Shown here: one piece after another, positions 13,101 through 22,465 of the stretch
Layout of the letters: each line of letters starts with the position of its first letter
Numbering within the stretch: the stretch's first letter is position 1
From: Lytechinus pictus
Taxonomy: Eukaryota > Echinodermata > Echinoidea > Temnopleuroida > Toxopneustidae
Direction of reading: 5' to 3'
Length of the DNA stretch: 64,000 nucleotides
Assembly (NCBI RefSeq): GCF_037042905.1
Contig: NC_087253.1
Span: 14,027,001 to 14,091,000 of the forward strand
Translations under genes and position numbers: made by a program
The notes under the pieces: model-generated
The model's database searches: none
What the model was told of the DNA's origin: nothing
What the model saw: only the letters and a program-made list of their open reading frames with translations

Positions 13101-15509
13101 GGTTAAGTTTTTGAAATGACATCATAACTTAGAAAGTCTATGGACCTAGTTCATGAAACTTGGACATAAGGTTAATCAAGTATTACTGAACATCCTGCCT
13201 GAGTTTCAGGGCACATGAGCAAGGTCAAAGGTCATTTAGGGTCAATGAACTTAGACCATGTTGGGAAAATTATTTTCAAAATTTTAACCGAAGGTTAAGA
13301 TTTTGAAATGACATCATAACTTAGAAAGTATATGGACCTAGTTCATGAAACTTAGGCATAAGGTTAATCAAGTATAAGTGAACATCCTGCTCGAGTTTCA
13401 GGTCACGTGACCAAGGTCAAAGGTCATTTAGGGTCAATGAACTTTGGCAAGTTGGGGGTTGAAACTTGGACATAAGGTTAATCAAGTATTAGTGAACATC
13501 CTGGCTGAGTTTCAGGTCACATGACCAAGGTCAAAGGTCATTTAGGGTCAATGAACTTTGGCCAAGTTGGGGGTATTTGTTGAATTACCATCATAACTTT
13601 GAATATTTATGGATTTAGTTCATGAAACTTGGACATTAGGTTAATCAAGTGCCACTGAATATCCTGTGCGAGTTTCAGGTCACATGACCATGGTCAATGG
13701 TCATTTAAGGTCAATGAACTTTGGCCGTGTTGGGGGTATATGTTAAATTACCATCCTAACTCTGAAAGTTTATGGATCTAGTTCATAAAACTTGGACATA
13801 AGAGTAATCAAGTATCATCGAACATCCTGTACGAGTTTCAGGTCACATGACCATGGTCAAAGGTCATTAAAGGTCAATGAACTTTGGCCGTGTTGGGGGT
13901 ATTTGTTGAATTACCATCCTAACTCTGAAGTTTATGGATCTAGTTCATAAAACTTGGGATATAAGAGTAATCAAGCATCACTGAACATCCCCTGTGAGTT
14001 TCAGGTCACAAAACCAAGTCAAAGGTCAGTTAAGGTCAATAAACTTAGGCCATGTTGGGGTAATTGTTGAAGTGCCATCATAACTTTGAAAGTTTATGGA
14101 TAGAGTGAATGAAATGTGGACATGGGTGTAGTTGACAGTCTTAAGTCTCCATTCAAATGTCATTTATGGTCAATGAACGTGGTATTATGTCATTATATGA
14201 ATGATGTTTTTGTGAATGATTATTTTATAGTAGTTTTCAAAGTTAGCACTGCTGCTATATTAAATTGCGTAATGCAGGCGAGACTGCCAGAGGCGTTCCA
14301 CTTGTTTAACATGCATTCGCTAACACCACAAAGAATTTCTACGCCCAAAATTAGAACATTTGGAGCTTTATTTAGGGAGTTAGAGGAAAAAGTATGATTT
14401 TGCATACTAATTAATATTCAATGAATAACAATTTGCATGAAATAAATTAATATACAATTTTGTAGATTATTTCCCAGACAGCCTGCGTGCCAATTTTCGG
14501 CACGAGGCCCCCCTTAAGATTTTGGCTGTTGATCGCGCGATTGCGTCCCCCGGCCTTGATAGGGTTAATGATTTTCTTGATATATTGCGGTAACACAATA
14601 TGACAAAAAATATTATCAATTATGAAAAGCAATCATTTATTGACCACAAATGCTGCTCTGTATTGCCTTAAACCAACTCAGAACTTCCTGAATTGGTAGC
14701 AAAATGCCGACAAGCACCAATGAAAGCCGTACTTTCATTTCTCGCTTTCCTTTTCACGGAATTGTAACTTATTGAATGTGGATGAATTTTCAGACTCTGC
14801 GATTTACCATGTTATCAGCAATATTTTCCTGCAGATAGTAGACTTACTTTGTAATCAAATATCAACCAGCACTAATTAACACAAAATTATTATATATGGC
14901 TTGAAAGAGTATCTCCTCCCAAATAATTTGATACTTATATGTTGACGCTTAGGCAATCGGGAGGTATTCTTTCCTGTGATTTATGTCAAAGTATGACCCG
15001 GCTGCAAGGCATAGCTACCTATGAAGTCATAAACAATCATACATGAGTTGCAGTAAATGTCGGTGCTAACCTATTGTCAATTAAATTAACCCGAGAGTTG
15101 ATCCTAAAAGTTTTTATCAAAGAATTCTCTTTCTTGTTTTATCTTTTTCTTTTTACCAAACCCCTCTCTTTTCTCCGATATCTTTGCCTTGCCACACTTC
15201 TCCCAATTCGATCCCATATCTTTCATACTCTTATCTCTGTCTCAATCTTCTTACTCTTGTGACTCTCTCTCTCTCTCTGTCTCCTTTTCTTTCCTTTCTA
15301 CCCGCTCCCTTTTTTTCATATTCTTTCTCATTCTCAATTCTCTTTATCTTGAAACTATCTTCCTATTTCTTCATCCCTCTCTCTGTTGTTCTCCCACTTT
15401 TTTCTTTTCCTCTTTCTCTCTTTTCTTTGCTTCTCCCTCCCTCTCTCTCTTTCTGTCTCTGCAGTTGATGGGAATGATCTGTGCACTCTGCCTCTGCAAG
15501 CGTCTGTAA
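6555..15509 (+). CDS. Tetraspanin, 3' part (exons for TM3, large extracellular loop, TM4 and C-terminus)
   Basis: Five exons (6555-6629, 8902-9006, 10831-11016, 12105-12188, 15465-15509) join in phase 0 to give 164 residues ending in TAA. They encode the end of transmembrane segment 3 (FIIELAAGCVALYFYVK), a large extracellular loop with the hallmark CCG (in FDCCGVKG), then SCC, a later Cys and GCS (six loop cysteines in all), then TM4 and a short tail LCLCKRL. Exon lengths of 75 and 84 nt are common in tetraspanin genes. Tetraspanins organise membrane microdomains with integrins and other partners; family membership is secure. There is one N-x-S/T sequon in the loop after TM3 (NST) and others near the CCG (NAS, NQT). 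The tail lacks a lysosomal YxxPhi motif. Exons for TM1, TM2 and the start were not found in 1-6554, so the 5' part is outside the window or unrecognised. Introns carry a LINE fragment and two large repeats. Confidence 0.9.
7038..8006. repeat. ~1 kb internally repetitive element, copy 1, in a tetraspanin intron
   Basis: Starts ttttgtctcacctgcat and ends atgcaggtgagac plus gccagaggcattccacttgtt, so the GTCTCACCTGCAT motif is inverted at the ends. A CGG-rich (gcgacggcggcg) segment follows the left end. The interior is about five tandem ~165-bp units with phrases such as gtatcactgaacatcctg and ggtcacatgaccaaggtc. Perfect AGGTCAAAGGTCA motifs occur at 7264, 7456, 7619 and 7781. The terminal inverted motif suggests a non-autonomous DNA transposon; this is inference. 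Confidence 0.75.
8010..8890. other. Tetraspanin intron DNA, nothing assigned
   Basis: AT-rich intronic sequence without coding potential or a repeat I can name. Confidence 0.3.
8902..9006 (+). CDS. Tetraspanin exon (start of large extracellular loop)
   Basis: 105 nt, 35 codons, phase 0, from TDVETDL to WDFIQRQ. The acceptor is ccctctgtag and the donor gtaagt. It holds an N-glycosylation sequon (NST) and immediately precedes the CCG-containing exon. Confidence 0.87.
9440..10205 (-). mobile_element. Non-LTR retrotransposon (LINE) reverse-transcriptase fragment, degraded
   Basis: A minus-strand frame (10180 to 9728) shows reverse-transcriptase landmarks: NCGVPQGSLL, then LFADN in place of the catalytic FADD, then SINLLKTKFMLFS and TSTKFLGMTI. 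After a stop and frame change, residues typical of the same C-terminal region continue to about 9447 (LNYGILAWGIASK and LLQKKIACILS). The lost second Asp, frame breaks and 5' truncation near 10205 mark it as dead. It lies antisense in a tetraspanin intron. Clade is uncertain (CR1/L2/RTE-like wording only). Confidence 0.85.
10831..11016 (+). CDS. Tetraspanin exon (CCG motif, large extracellular loop)
   Basis: 186 nt, 62 codons, phase 0. It begins FDCCGVKG and includes PLSCCKNEE and DACQH, giving five of the six loop cysteines. The acceptor is tatatgacag and the donor gtaatg. The last ~45 nt are copied in degraded form about 367 bp downstream. Confidence 0.92.
11155..11275 (-). repeat. tRNA-like sequence (SINE head or tRNA pseudogene)
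   Basis: On the minus strand, GTCGTGGTCTAGTGGTTATG resembles a pol III A box and, about 34 nt on, GGGTTCGATCCC is a good B box. The anticodon arm is imperfect and there is no matching acceptor stem, so it is not a functional tRNA. It sits between the tetraspanin CCG exon and its partial copy. Confidence 0.6.
11337..11392 (+). pseudogene. Partial duplicate of the tetraspanin CCG exon 3' end
   Basis: About 46 nt closely match the end of the preceding exon (the part encoding ACQHATGSYAT..YIYDQ) including a CAG|gt donor-like end, but one extra T shifts the frame (CACTTTACATC against CACTTACATC). No acceptor or upstream half of the exon is present, so it is most likely a non-functional local duplication. 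A tRNA-like repeat lies between the real exon and this copy. Confidence 0.7.
11844..11995. mobile_element. Short MITE-like inverted repeat in tetraspanin intron
   Basis: Left GGGGCCCAGTTTCACAAAAC and right tatgaaacggaaccc are inverted versions. The interior contains aacttgttataga / ttgttacgataacaag pairs and ttgattggctgatt. Same style as the elements at 41248 and 43707, but a different terminal sequence. Confidence 0.5.
12105..12188 (+). CDS. Tetraspanin exon (last loop Cys and TM4)
   Basis: 84 nt, 28 codons, phase 0. It starts GCSEGVKGK, which supplies the sixth loop cysteine, and runs into the hydrophobic TM4 (TVLGVIGIIVAVIQ). The acceptor is ttttttcgcag and the donor gtaaga. Confidence 0.9.
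13017..14306. repeat. ~1.3 kb internally repetitive element, copy 2
   Basis: Same family and orientation as the element at 7038-8006: left ttttgtctcgcctgcat, CGG-rich segment, six or so ~165-bp units, right atgcaggcgagac and aggcgttccacttgtt. Perfect AGGTCAAAGGTCA motifs occur at 13222, 13414 and 13528, with degraded ones further right. The two copies bracket the CCG and TM4 exons of the tetraspanin. Confidence 0.75.
14310..15125. other. Tetraspanin intron DNA, nothing assigned
   Basis: No exon or clear repeat. The open frame crossing 14116-14397 is mostly the end of the preceding repeat. Confidence 0.3.
15126..15464 (+). repeat. Pyrimidine-rich tract before the tetraspanin last exon
   Basis: About 340 nt of almost uninterrupted C/T with short (TC)n runs, ending exactly at the splice acceptor of the terminal exon. 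The open frames it produces on + are low-complexity artefacts. Confidence 0.75.
15465..15509 (+). CDS. Tetraspanin terminal exon
   Basis: Encodes LMGMICALCLCKRL and then TAA. The juxtamembrane cysteines are candidates for palmitoylation, as is usual in tetraspanins. It is preceded by an unusually long pyrimidine-rich tract that ends in tctctgcag. Confidence 0.88.
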   Translation: MMGMICALCLCKRL

Positions 15510-18500
15510 GGATGCAGCGCCCTCTTGAGTTCAATCTCCTGTAATCTAGGTCTTTCTCCTGTCTTTGGGAATGTTGAGAAGCAATATGTCTATGATTCTA
15601 CCTGCAAGTTAACGTCAATATGAAGGCAATTCGATTCCCGAATGGAAGCCTTTTGAATTGCTTGATGAAAAGAAATATTTAGTTTGCATTGTACAGCTCC
15701 AAAAATATTCATTGATACTTGGCCATTAATACAATTGAAAAATGCTTGGTTAGATACGGTTGAAGGTGTCTCACACTATGTACAGACAGTGAAATATTTT
15801 ATACCTTCATCAGATATTGACCATCAAAGCTAGAAGGGCCTTAACTCATGGCTTTAACTCAGTTAACGCCCTTCTTGCTCTGTGGACACAGTATCCTTCT
15901 CTGCTTCAATCTATTCCAAGATTTGTTTATCTTCATTTTTGGTGTGATACCATCTCTTTGGAGAAAGACAACCATTATTTACTGCCAAAAGGGCAGCATT
16001 CCTCCATTTAAAGAGTTGATTAACGTCCATCTAGCTCCAAGAAGATGATATATACCTAAGACATTTCCTAAGTGGACTATTCACTTTGACTTTCAGTGAA
16101 TGTTTGCTTCTTTTAATGTTCATATGTAATGTTGTCACAAATTACATAATAGTTGCTATTGGCAGTGGTCATGAGAGATTTTTTAAATTTATAAATATTA
16201 TGGTAGCATCAGTTGGCTCATGTCTAATTCAATAGTCTTGTTTATTAACTTATTTTACTGTGTTTTTTAACGGGGGATCTAGTTAGAGAAGGAATTTTAG
16301 TGAGCTGTAATTTTTTTAATGAACTACCATGCTTAGAATTAAGCTTGTACAAAGTGAATGTTTCAATGTGTGGCAAATTTTCAGGTTTAAAAAACAATTT
16401 TTGTTTGAAAAGTATAGATGAAAAAGTCCTTTTTTCTTAAGGTCTATTCCATGTTGTTGATGTATCACAATGAATATCTACACAGTTTGTCAACTGAGAA
16501 AGATAAAGCTTTTTTATTTTTTCTGCATTAAAAAAAAAATTATCATTGCATATCATCAGGAAGCCCTCTTTGGTAAGGTACCGGTATTTATCATTATTAC
16601 CGGGTCCCTCGGAGAGGACCTTATGCCTTTGGTCATTTGTAAGTTGGCAACTTACAAGCATTCATGCTTTCTTAGTGATCAGGTTAAAAAAAATCACCAT
16701 TAACCTACCATTAGTCCCACTTAGGTTGAATGAATCTTTCAGTGATTATATACATATAAGTAGCTGATTTCATTGATTAGACAGTCTTGTGATGACGAAG
16801 TATAAAGACGATTATCGATGATGGAATTTTTCGCCATATCAGATTTTTCCAATGAATGAATGCAATCTTAAGCGATGTTAAGGAAATGGCCATGTTTAAA
16901 TGCTGTGGTTTTATTTGTATGGTTTTTGCCCGTATCAGTTTAAATTTAAATATTTGATTGTCTTCTTCCTTTCTAAAAGATAAAACTTGCCAATTCTTCA
17001 TGCACTGAAATCAATTGAATTAATGCAAAATTTTCCTTTCTGATCAGGAATCTTAATTTAAATTATTCCCATTGATGTCCTGTTTAATCAAAGGTTTGCT
17101 CAAAAACATATGTTAACTTACACTATTTTTGCCATTCGAGGAAACATGTATTTCCAAACTTGAAAAATTTTTCCTGCTAGTTTGAATGTGCCAATTTGGA
17201 TACAAACTCTTCCAAATCATTTAATAAAGAGGTGAATTTAGCTGATAGAAAAAAGTATATATTTTTAAATTTTCACTGTTTTAAAAATGATGAATATGCA
17301 TCATTGCAGGAATGTTATTATTGGGTTACCTATGTCCTCTTTTTATTCTCAAGAGTTCTGAAATGTCTTTCTGTTTCAAAGTTTCTAGGCTGAATATTCA
17401 TAGGCTGATACATCATCTCCCTTTCTGCTAGGTTGTTGACTTTACATAATCCTCGTGGCTGATCATCCCTATTAACCTTATAGTCTTTGTATAAAGAATA
17501 TGGCAATAATATATATATAAGTAAAGTGAACAGCCTGTATTTTGAACTCAGTTTCAAGTCTAACTTTGGTTTTCATCTGTGGTTTAACTATGGAAAGCCA
17601 AGTGCAGCACAATTTAAGTCGATGTGCAATTCGGAAACAAATTTGTCACTCGAACCGATGAAAGCGGTCTATTTGGGATATTAACTTCACTTTGCTTTAC
17701 TTGTCTACCAACCTTGCATGCAGTGATTGAATTGATAGGTAGACAAGGTTTACTCATAGATAAGATATTTGCTACTGATCATACGTTGCTATTATATCAT
17801 TCAAAAAAAAATCCTGGTAAAGAGGCGAAATATAATTAGAAAAATATTACATATTGGGCCATCCATAATTTTAGCAAAGACTTCCATGAGTTAAGATAAA
17901 CCGAGTTCATGATGCAGGTTAATACCTTTCATTTTATATCTCATTTGTCGAAGGGGGTAAGAATACCTCGCTACTTTAGTTTGTTCAAATACCTCTAATT
18001 ATGGCTGAAAAAGTGCAGATTTTTTCATATTTATTTTCAGGGTTTCACTGTCTTCAGATTCCATCCTTATAATTTAATATATATATTTATTAGATACTTA
18101 ATAATACAACACTATCATGAGTGCCTGTAATTTGCATGTTATTTGTATTTATATGAAAAAAAATCGTATTTCTAAGTGTAAATTCATGTGGTAGTTGACA
18201 TTCTTGAATGTCATGATGCTAGGCTAAAGTGTACTTAATATTCATAATCACAGTGGATCAATGAAGAATACTATAGGAGAAATGTTTGTACAATTTATGG
18301 AAAGCACTCAAGCAGGTCTATATTTAACACATTTTAATTTTGAAACTGAAATTGATAGAAAATTTCATATTTGAGACCCATGATAGAAGGCAGGTCAGTA
18401 TTTCATACAAAATTTATTTTCATACTGAAATTTGGCTGAAATTCTATATTTGAAAATCCTTTTAGAAGGTTAATTCACATCCAAACATTAAAGTGCTGTT

Positions 18501-18988
18501 ACACTTCGAAGTTTCAGCCAGCTTATCCCGACATACCTTTGACAAGTTGTTTGCTCAAGTAATCATATTTCTATTTATCAAGAATCTGCCTTTTGTTAGC
18601 AACAAGAAATTATTGTATGATATAAAGCATTCAATATATTGATATCTTGTTGACAAAAGGCCATTATTAATATCATGTATGGAAAGCTTGATATAAAAGA
18701 ATATGATTAAGTGAGAACATGGCTTGCCATACTAGGGGTGGCAGCCACTTTATATAGATATATAACAAGCATCATGACAAGTAGATTTGTTAATAATCAT
18801 TGTATTCAGAGTATATTCAATTTGCCATTTTTAAACCTTTGCACACACAAAACCATTAGCACCATATATCTATTTTTAATTCTACATTATAAAATTAATA
18901 CCATTTTAATTTGTCGAGTTTTATTGCGCTGTTTAAATCATAGACATGTGTTGATTTTTATTGATCACAAGATAATTTGAATAATGCT

Positions 18989-19225
18989 CACAGCAAAAAC
19001 TGCGGTGTTAACCGGTGTACATAGAGGACCACACCAGTTATTTTACACTGGTGTTAAATTGACAGTGTTAGTTTAGCACCTATAGGTGTTATTGCAACAC
19101 CTTTGGTTGTTACATGTACACTCTGGTGTTATATTCAATCTCTAGGGTGTAATTTTAACACCAGAGGGTGTGGTCCTCTATTAACACCCACTGGTGTCAG
19201 TTTTAACACCACAGTTTTTACAGTG
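18989..19225. mobile_element. Hairpin MITE with CACTGTAAAAACTG-type ends
   Basis: Left CACAGCAAAAACTGCGGTG and right CACCACAGTTTTTACAGTG are inverted. Further in, gaggaccacacc (left) pairs with ggtgtggtcctc (right). The middle is dense in ggtgtta/taacacc. No clear target duplication is seen. The same CACTGTAAAAA-type end is found on the element at 34498-34714. Confidence 0.65.
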
Positions 19226-19337
19226 ATTGGAGCATTAAGAAAACCATTTTAATTGTAGTTAATTGAGCACTGTTACTTCAAATTTCATTTCAATTTCGCT
19301 CTACACTTCATTATGTTTCTGTCATGTAGCAGTACTG

Positions 19338-19343
19338 AATAAA
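19338..19343 (+). promoter_or_regulatory. Candidate polyadenylation signal AATAAA
   Basis: Canonical hexamer on the tetraspanin strand, followed by T/G-containing sequence. Its use is not demonstrated. Confidence 0.35.
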
Positions 19344-19639
19344 TACTTGTAGATTGCAAATTGTTTACAAGTAAAATAATTGTATGCATTTCTTCTGACT
19401 TATGGGAGGGGTGAAAGAGAGATAGAGATAGAGGGATAGAGACAGAAACGGAGTGACAGAGAGAGGGGGAGGGGGTGGGTAGAGGGAGGAAAAAGAAAAA
19501 TACAATTTAATTCTGTGGCTGGAAGGTTTATTTTGATAACCCAAAATGCCCTTAAAAGCAACAGTTTCATTCTGAAATGAGGAATGTTGTGTAAAGGGAG
19601 AGTGCGGTATGTTTGTGCGACAGTGCAATACATGTGTGG

Positions 19640-20540
19640 GTGTGTGTGCTTATTTGGGTGAAAGTGAGTGTTGTCCCGTTGAGGAGAAGGTGAATGGGTG
19701 ACAGTGTCGGGTAAAAATGAATGAGGTTGTGCGAACTTGTTTGGGTTTGGGGGAGAGTGGGGTACAATATCATTGGGTGCGTGTCATAGCCTGTTTGAAG
19801 TACAACATGTGTGGGGTTGTGTGTGCCTCTTTTGGGTAATTGTGGTTTACAATGAGTTGGTGTGTCTGTGTGCCTGTTAAGGTGACAGTGCAGTTATTAT
19901 ATGAGTTGGTGCCGTGTGCGCCTCTTTGGGCAACAATGGGTGCGGGTGAGGGAGGGTGTGACTGTGTGTCTGGTTTGGCAATAGTATGGTACAATATGTG
20001 GCTGTGGGTGTCTGGTTGGGCAACAGTGTGGTACAATATGTGTGGGTGTGTGTGTGTCTGGTTGGGCAACGGTGTGGTACAATATGTGTGGGTGTGTGTG
20101 TCTGGTTGGGCAATAGTATGGTATATTATGTGTGTGTGGGTGTCTGGTTGGGCAACAGTGTGGTACAATATGTGTGGGTGTCTGGTTGGGCAACAGTGTG
20201 GTACAATATGTGTGGGTATGTGTGTGTCTGGTTGGGCAACAGTGTGGTACAATGTATATGGGTGTGGGTGTTTATCTGGTTGGGCAACAGTGTGGTACAA
20301 TGTGTGTGTGCCAACAGTGTGGTACAATGTATGTGTGGGTGTCTGGTTGGGCAACAGTGTGGTACAATATGTGTGGGTGTGGGTGTCTGGTTGGGCAATT
20401 GCAGTGTGGTACAATATGTGTGTGAGAGGGTGTGTGTGTGCCAACAGTGTGGTACAAGGTATGTGTGGGTGTCTGGTTGGGCAATATAGTATGGTACAAT
20501 ATGTGTGTGAGTGTGGGTGTGTGTGTGTGTGCCAATGAGT
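19640..20540. repeat. TG-rich minisatellite (~36-45 bp units)
   Basis: Imperfect tandem units of the form gtctggttgggcaacagtgtggtacaatatgtgtggg (quoted in pieces: ctggttgggcaaca, gtgtggtacaat, atgtgtgggtg). The best units run from about 19980 to 20500. Open frames on both strands encode only Trp/Gly/Val/Cys or His/Thr/Pro repeats, so none is a gene. Confidence 0.9.
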
Positions 20541-20579
20541 ATATGGATGAGGGTCTGGTGAGTATAAAAGAAAGTTAAA

Positions 20580-21900
20580 GGAAGACATGAAAAATGATAA
20601 CTAACATTTCATACAGTGATGATGCCACTCCGAAGTCCACCCCAACAAAAAGTTGATTGGAATAAAAAGAGAAAAATCAAACAAGCGTAACACTGAAAAT
20701 GTCGTCAAAATCGGAAGTAAAATAAGAAAGTTTTGACATTTTGCTTAATTTCACAAAATAGTTATATGCACATCCTCGTCAATATGCAAATGAGGTGATT
20801 TCACTCACCCTTTCTTATGTATTCTATTACATGAAATATTTTAATTTAACCCCCCACATGCACATGCAGAAAGGCAATTTTTTTTTACATTTTTTTGATT
20901 CAATCTGTAAAAAATGAAATGTTCTGTAATTCAAACAATACAAAATAAAAGTGAGAAAGTGACATAATTGACTCTCATTTGGATATCACTGAGTTGCGCA
21001 TATTGTAACTGTATTGTGAAAAATAAGCAATATTCTTTAATTATCATGATTATCATCTATATAGAGCGTTTTAGCCATACATTAAAAACGCGTATTTTGG
21101 TCTGTATCAATTGCCTATGCAGTATCAGAGCGTATCCCTAAAAATGACCGAAATCCGACGAATATCCCATAAGCTCGTGTACAAAATGTACCATTGAGTA
21201 TGAGACCATCGTGGAATATTTTCCCAAACTCTTTGAATATTTCTGGTATTCCATTCTGAGCCACTCATCCAATATAATATAAATGTCATAGCTTTCTTAT
21301 TTTACATCGGATTTTTATGAAGATTTCAACGTTCTGCTTGTTCGATTTTTTCCCTATTGATTCAAATCAATCCCCTTCTGGGGGATCGGCCCAATTGCAA
21401 TAAAATGATTGAATTTGATATCTCTAATAATAAACTCTACTGCCGGGCTCAAATCGCTTCATTCTCTTAATATTATGGTTATGCAGTATGCTGTAGAAAA
21501 TAATCAATACACGTATTTTGGGTGAAATGCACCATGTATTCCTCACCCATACAGCACTTGTTATATTCTTTAAACTTGTAAATAGGTGGATGATCACTTG
21601 GAACAACATAAGTACCGAATTACGCCCAAGTCGCGATTTTGTTATAAATGCCCAGGATTTAAAGCAACTACTATTATTCCGCCATGAAGTACGCAGAAAC
21701 TGTCACTATCAGCCTTATAATAAGTATAATTACTTGATACTTCATGAAGCAAATTAATGGAGGTGCTTTTTGACTGTAATCATATATCCTGATCACATCA
21801 CACCAGCTAAAAGCTGTCCTGCCGAGTTCCTACGGGATTTACAATAACAGAAAAAAACCCATAGAATCGGGGTGATACCATCCAAAATAACATCAGTCGA
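20580..21900. other. Spacer between convergent tetraspanin and SLC46 genes; repeat fragments
   Basis: About 20640-20960 resembles half of the long-inverted-repeat MITE family at 35528-36108 (tcaaaatcggaagtaaaataa, catatgcaaatgaggtgat). A SINE tail is at 21803-21860. No exon is recognised. The SLC46 3'UTR must lie in the upper part, but no clear AATAAA was found. Confidence 0.4.
21803..21860 (+). mobile_element. 5'-truncated SINE tail (same core as the SINE at 36520-36787)
   Basis: The phrase gctgtcctgccgag.tcctacggga followed by tacaataacagaaa matches the 3' domain of the tRNA-derived SINE on the minus strand at 36520-36600. The tRNA head is absent. Confidence 0.65.
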
Positions 21901-21932
21901 TCAAACGAAATGATGGTGCTGCGATCCGATGA

Positions 21933-21999
21933 TCAGTCGTGGTCATCTGGTATGCGTGTGTATCCAATATGAGTTTCTGTCCCGTATCTCTGAACAATC
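21933..21999 (-). CDS. SLC46-like exon 7 (C-terminal tail)
   Basis: 67 nt encoding IVQRYGTETHIGYTRIPDDHD and TGA, a short cytosolic tail. The acceptor is gcttttgcag. Phase agrees with the preceding exon. Confidence 0.85.
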
Positions 22000-22421
22000 C
22001 TGCAAAAGCAACATAAAATCAACGAAGAAAGTTAAAAAAATATACTTTATTTCACCGTTTCTACGAGTTTGCCAAAGTTTCTCTAATGGTACCGAGTAAA
22101 CTAAATAAAAAAAAGTGCTAAGTCCCGAGCTGATTTTTTTTGGGTAATTTGACTTGAAACGTGATATTAAAAGTGCTATGGTCACATGATCACAATGAAC
22201 AGGATATATTTCCCGTTTAACATTAAATACTCGGAAATCATTCTTGCCTGATCTGCCAGGATGGTTAACCTAAAATAACTTCTTCGGGAATTAGCGATTC
22301 TTTAAAAAAAAATCAGTAAATAAATCTAAAAAATTTAATAATCACAAACTATAAAGATGAAGAATAGAAAAGAATGAAGAGAGGGGAAGAGGCGGGAGTG
22401 CGCGTGCATGCATATGTGGGA

Positions 22422-22465
<44 letters not shown>

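Larger units (their letters stand above)
15510..19343 (+). other. Probable 3'UTR of the tetraspanin; no other gene seen
   Basis: AT-rich DNA with no recognisable exon after the stop codon. A canonical AATAAA lies at 19338-19343. The UTR extent is inferred; polyadenylation could be earlier. A MITE-like hairpin occupies 18989-19225 near its end. Confidence 0.4.

Noticed and set aside
19770-20588. 272-aa His/Thr/Pro frame on - and 232-aa frame on +
   Set aside because: Both are read-through of the TG minisatellite. No splice or start context and no domain.
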